A stretch of DNA of 28,173 nt, from positions 1 to 28,173 of the forward strand of contig JAEWCK010000116.1 of NCBI GenBank assembly GCA_023390675.1. Reading direction: 5' to 3'. The notes under the pieces are model-generated. The model saw nothing but the letters and a program-made list of their open reading frames with translations. It had not been told where the DNA came from and did not search any database. The translations under genes were made by a program, and so were the position numbers. The first letter of the stretch is position 1. Every line of letters begins with the position of its first letter. Shown piece after piece: positions 25,495 through 28,173 of the stretch. Origin of the DNA: Pseudomonadota bacterium (lineage in GTDB: Bacteria > Pseudomonadota > Alphaproteobacteria > Sphingomonadales > Sphingomonadaceae).

Positions 25495-27021
25495 ATGAGC
25501 ATCGATTTCCTTCCGCCCGATGTGGATGAGCTGACGCCCCGGATCACCGTGATCGGCGTCGGCGGAGCGGGCGGCAACGCCATCGCCAACATGATCCGCG
25601 CCGACGTGCAGGGAGTCGACTTCGTCGTCGCGAACACGGATGCGCAGGCGCTCAAGCAGTCCGCTGCGGGGCACCGCATCCAACTCGGGGCGAAGATCAC
25701 CCAAGGGTTGGGCGCGGGCAGCCGTCCCGAGATCGGCCGCGCCGCCGCCGAGGAGACGATCGAGCAGGTCCAGAAGGCGCTCGAGGGCGCGCACATGGTG
25801 TTCCTCGCCGCCGGCATGGGCGGCGGGACGGGCACCGGCGCCGCTCCGGTGATCGCCAAGGCCGCGCGCGACATGGGCATCCTGACCGTCGGGGTCGTGA
25901 CCAAGCCGTTCGCGTTCGAAGGCAAGCGCCGCGCGACCTCGGCCGAGATGGGGATCGAGGAGCTTCAGAAGTACGTCGACACGCTGATCGTCATCCCGAA
26001 CCAGAACCTGTTCCTGATTGCCAATGCGAACACGACCTTCAAGGAAGCGTTCGAGATGGCTGACGAAGTGCTCCAGCAGGGCGTGCGCGGTATCACGGAC
26101 CTGATGGTCATGCCCGGCCTCATCAACCTCGACTTCGCCGACGTCCGCTCGGTGATGCAGGAGATGGGCAAGGCGATGATGGGCACCGGCGAGGCCGAGG
26201 GCGACGATCGCGCGCTCATCGCCGCGCAGAAGGCGATCGCCAACCCGCTGCTCGACGGCGTCTCGATGAACGGCGCCAAGGGCGTGATCGTCTCGATCAC
26301 CGGCGGTGAGGACATGCGCCTGCTCGAAGTCGACGAGGCCGCCAACCATATCCGCGAGCTGGTCGATCCCGACGCCAACATCATCTGGGGTTCGGCGTTC
26401 AATCCCGAGCTCGAAGGCAAGATCCGCGTCTCGGTGGTCGCCACCGGCATCGACGCCGAGGCCCAGGCTTCGGCTGCGCCGCGTGCCGAGCAGCCGCGCG
26501 TCTTCTCCTTCTCGACGCCGCGCCGCGCCGCCGCTGCCGAGCCTGTGGCAGCGCCCGAGCCCGCGGCCGAAGCGCCGCAGCCGGGTTTCTCCGAGCCAGA
26601 GGCCGAAACCTATGCACCGGCCGCCGAGGCCGAGCCCGCGCCGCTGTCTCCGCCCATTCCCGAGGCCTATGAGCCAGAGCCGCAGCCCGAGGCGGCGAGC
26701 GCCGAGCCCACCGGATGGGTCGACGACGGCGGCGAAGGCGATGACGACGAGCTGCTGCTCGGTTCCGAAGTCGCGCCCGAAGCCGAACCCGAGCCGGCAC
26801 CCTCGCCGGACGTTGCCACGCGCCGCCGCTGGCTGACCGGCGGCGAGGAGGAGGCGGCCGCTCCGCCCGTTCCGGCCGAGAAGCCCGCGCGCAAGCTCGG
26901 GGGTACCTTGTTCGAGCGCATGGCGTCGGCCTCGCGCGGCGCAAGCAAGACGCCCGACGAGGACGATGACAAGGACGCGCTCGACATCCCGCGCTTCCTG
27001 CGCAGCCAGAACAACCAATAA
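25495..27021 (+). CDS. ftsZ: FtsZ, tubulin-like division GTPase
   Basis: A 508-residue GTPase that assembles the Z ring. ITVIGVGGAGGNAIANM opens the nucleotide domain; MGGGTGTGAAP (108-118) is the tubulin signature; NANTTFKEAFEMADEVL and the T7-type NLDFADVRSVM contain catalytic Asp residues. The globular part ends near 320. An acidic Pro/Ala/Glu-rich linker of about 150 residues follows, then LFERM (472-476) and the C-terminal peptide DIPRFLRSQNNQ (497-508), which binds FtsA and other partners. ATG 25495 is preferred over an in-frame upstream start because it has the ribosome site. Confidence 0.98.
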   Translation: MSIDFLPPDVDELTPRITVIGVGGAGGNAIANMIRADVQGVDFVVANTDAQALKQSAAGHRIQLGAKITQGLGAGSRPEIGRAAAEETIEQVQKALEGAHMVFLAAGMGGGTGTGAAPVIAKAARDMGILTVGVVTKPFAFEGKRRATSAEMGIEELQKYVDTLIVIPNQNLFLIANANTTFKEAFEMADEVLQQGVRGITDLMVMPGLINLDFADVRSVMQEMGKAMMGTGEAEGDDRALIAAQKAIANPLLDGVSMNGAKGVIVSITGGEDMRLLEVDEAANHIRELVDPDANIIWGSAFNPELEGKIRVSVVATGIDAEAQASAAPRAEQPRVFSFSTPRRAAAAEPVAAPEPAAEAPQPGFSEPEAETYAPAAEAEPAPLSPPIPEAYEPEPQPEAASAEPTGWVDDGGEGDDDELLLGSEVAPEAEPEPAPSPDVATRRRWLTGGEEEAAAPPVPAEKPARKLGGTLFERMASASRGASKTPDEDDDKDALDIPRFLRSQNNQ

Positions 27022-27032
27022 TGTTCGTCGCC

Positions 27033-27060
27033 GGGGCGGCTCGTTTCGGCGAACCGCCCT
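27033..27060 (+). terminator. hairpin after ftsZ (weak terminator or attenuator)
   Basis: Stem 27034-27043 with 27050-27059 (10 bp, one mismatch; outer G-T pair possible) and loop TTTCGG, starting 12 bp after the ftsZ stop. No T-run follows, so it may protect the ftsZ mRNA 3' end or partly terminate. Confidence 0.38.
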
Positions 27061-27111
27061 CGCGTCGTCAGCCGCCGTTCAGCCAGCGGCCCGTCTAGGC
27101 TCGCGTCACCG

Positions 27112-28173
27112 ATGCTCCGGATCAGCTTCCTCGCTTCCAGTGCGCTCGTCTTTGCCGTTGCGGCGGGGTGTGGTGCGCCTGCGCTGGCGCAGACCGAAGT
27201 CGTCGCGCGGCCCAATCCCGATGCCGATCGGCTCGCCGAGCAGATCCGCGTCCTCGCCGCCGATCCGCGGGACGTGGCCGCGCTGCTCGAAGCGGGCATG
27301 CTGAGCGCACGGCTGGGTGACACCGCTGCCGCGCTTGCCTTTTTCCAGCGCGCCGAATCGATCGATCCGTCCAATCCACGCATCGCCGCCGGACGCGGCA
27401 TGGCGCTGGTGCGGCTCGAACGGCCCGGGGAGGCGCTGAGCCTGTTCCGGACTGCCGAGGTGCGCGGGCTTTCCCCCCGTGACTATGCCGCCGATCGCGG
27501 CTTCGCCTACGATCTGCTCGGCCAGCCTGGGCTCGCCCAACGGGACTACAAGCTCGCGCTCATGGACGGTGCGGACGACGAGACGGTGCGCCGGTACGCG
27601 CTGTCGCTCGGCATTTCGGGCGACACCGACGAGGCGATGAAGCAGCTCGATCCGTTGCTCCGCCGCAGCGACCGCGCGGCGTGGCGGGCGCGCGCTTTCA
27701 TCCTCGCGATGAACGGCGATGTACCCGGCGCCGAGCGGATCGCCGCGAGCATGATGCCGGGCAATATGGGCGCGTCGCTCACGCCCTTCTTCCGCCGTCT
27801 CGCGACGCTGGGACCCGCCGACCGCGCCTTCGCGGTGCATTTCGGCGAGCTTTCGCCCACGCAGGCGCGGCTCGCCGACGCCCGGCTGGCGCCCGCGCTG
27901 CCACAATATTCCGCGCCGCCGCGTCCGGTGCAGATGGCCTCCGTTACGCCCACGCCGACGCCTGCTTCCCAGCCTGAGCAGAAAAGCCGCCGCGGACGGC
28001 GCGATCGCGAGCCGACTCCTGCGCCGGCACCCGTCCCGACGCCCACGCCCGCGCCGGTCCAGACCGCCGCGGCGAGCTCGCTGCCCGGCCCGCCGCAATT
28101 TGTCGAGCGCCCGACACCGATCGTCCAGCCGCTGCCGGCCACGCCCGTGCCGACGCCGCCGCCCGCTCCGGTG
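27112..28173 (+). CDS. exported TPR protein, probably SPOR-domain type, 3'-truncated
   Basis: The frame stays open from ATG 27112 to the window end: 354 codons, stop not reached. The signal peptide likely ends at ALA|QT (26/27); a Cys at 20 in AAGC is a weaker lipobox alternative. Residues about 50-150 contain TPR-like helix pairs (AALLEAGMLSARLGDTAAAL, AGRGMALVRLERPGEALSLF), with more helical repeats to about 230. From about 265 there is a Pro/Thr-rich, low-complexity region (TPTPTP, RRGRRDREP). I recall proteins of this design after ftsZ in sphingomonads ending in a peptidoglycan-binding SPOR domain, which would lie beyond the window. Confidence 0.72.
   Translation, partial: MLRISFLASSALVFAVAAGCGAPALAQTEVVARPNPDADRLAEQIRVLAADPRDVAALLEAGMLSARLGDTAAALAFFQRAESIDPSNPRIAAGRGMALVRLERPGEALSLFRTAEVRGLSPRDYAADRGFAYDLLGQPGLAQRDYKLALMDGADDETVRRYALSLGISGDTDEAMKQLDPLLRRSDRAAWRARAFILAMNGDVPGAERIAASMMPGNMGASLTPFFRRLATLGPADRAFAVHFGELSPTQARLADARLAPALPQYSAPPRPVQMASVTPTPTPASQPEQKSRRGRRDREPTPAPAPVPTPTPAPVQTAAASSLPGPPQFVERPTPIVQPLPATPVPTPPPAPV

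Noticed and set aside
25378..27018. 546-codon open frame antisense to ftsZ, and similar long antisense frames under murD (16236-17594) and ftsQ/ftsA (23708-25222)
   Set aside because: High-GC coding DNA leaves antisense frames open; the translations are Arg/Gly/His-rich with no recognisable domain, while the sense genes are certain.

Overview
The window is high-GC DNA with short intergenic gaps and looks like an alphaproteobacterium of the Sphingomonadales (Sphingomonas or a close relative). This rests on gene order (murB between murC and ddl; a TPR/SPOR-type gene straight after ftsZ), an alphaproteobacterial SOS box (GAAC-N7-GAAC), and protein style, such as an FtsZ with a long acidic Pro/Ala linker. 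No database search was possible; identifications come from motifs.

Left part (1-8274), loosely organised single genes: the end of a DUF2155 protein; aat, converging on it with a 193-bp coding overlap; a MliC-like lipoprotein with a clean terminator; a Y-family DNA polymerase behind an SOS box; a small COG3650-like lipoprotein; a YfbK-like von Willebrand lipoprotein; a deoxyinosine-type DNA glycosylase; a DUF962/Mpo1-like membrane protein; a small secreted protein of unknown function whose promoter carries a BlaI/CopY-type operator; a cysteine synthase; and a 107-residue single-pass membrane protein.

Regulatory block (8275-8743): 469 bp without a gene in front of mraZ. It holds two arrays of G3/C3 triplets spaced 10 bp apart. 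The nearer one matches the layout of MraZ boxes. There are also two related palindromes, a strong leader hairpin and four GANTC sites.

Right part (8744-28173), a complete division and cell-wall (dcw) cluster on the + strand: mraZ, rsmH, ftsL, ftsI, murE, murF, mraY, murD, ftsW, murG, murC, murB, ddl, ftsQ, ftsA, ftsZ, then the start of a TPR protein that runs off the window. MurC/D/E/F, MurB and Ddl make UDP-MurNAc-pentapeptide; MraY and MurG make lipid I and II; FtsW and FtsI polymerise and cross-link septal peptidoglycan; FtsL/Q/A/Z form the division machine. Twelve of the first thirteen junctions are 1-4 bp stop/start overlaps. Only ftsA-ftsZ has a real gap (113 bp). No tRNA, rRNA, insertion sequence, prophage or CRISPR array was seen.
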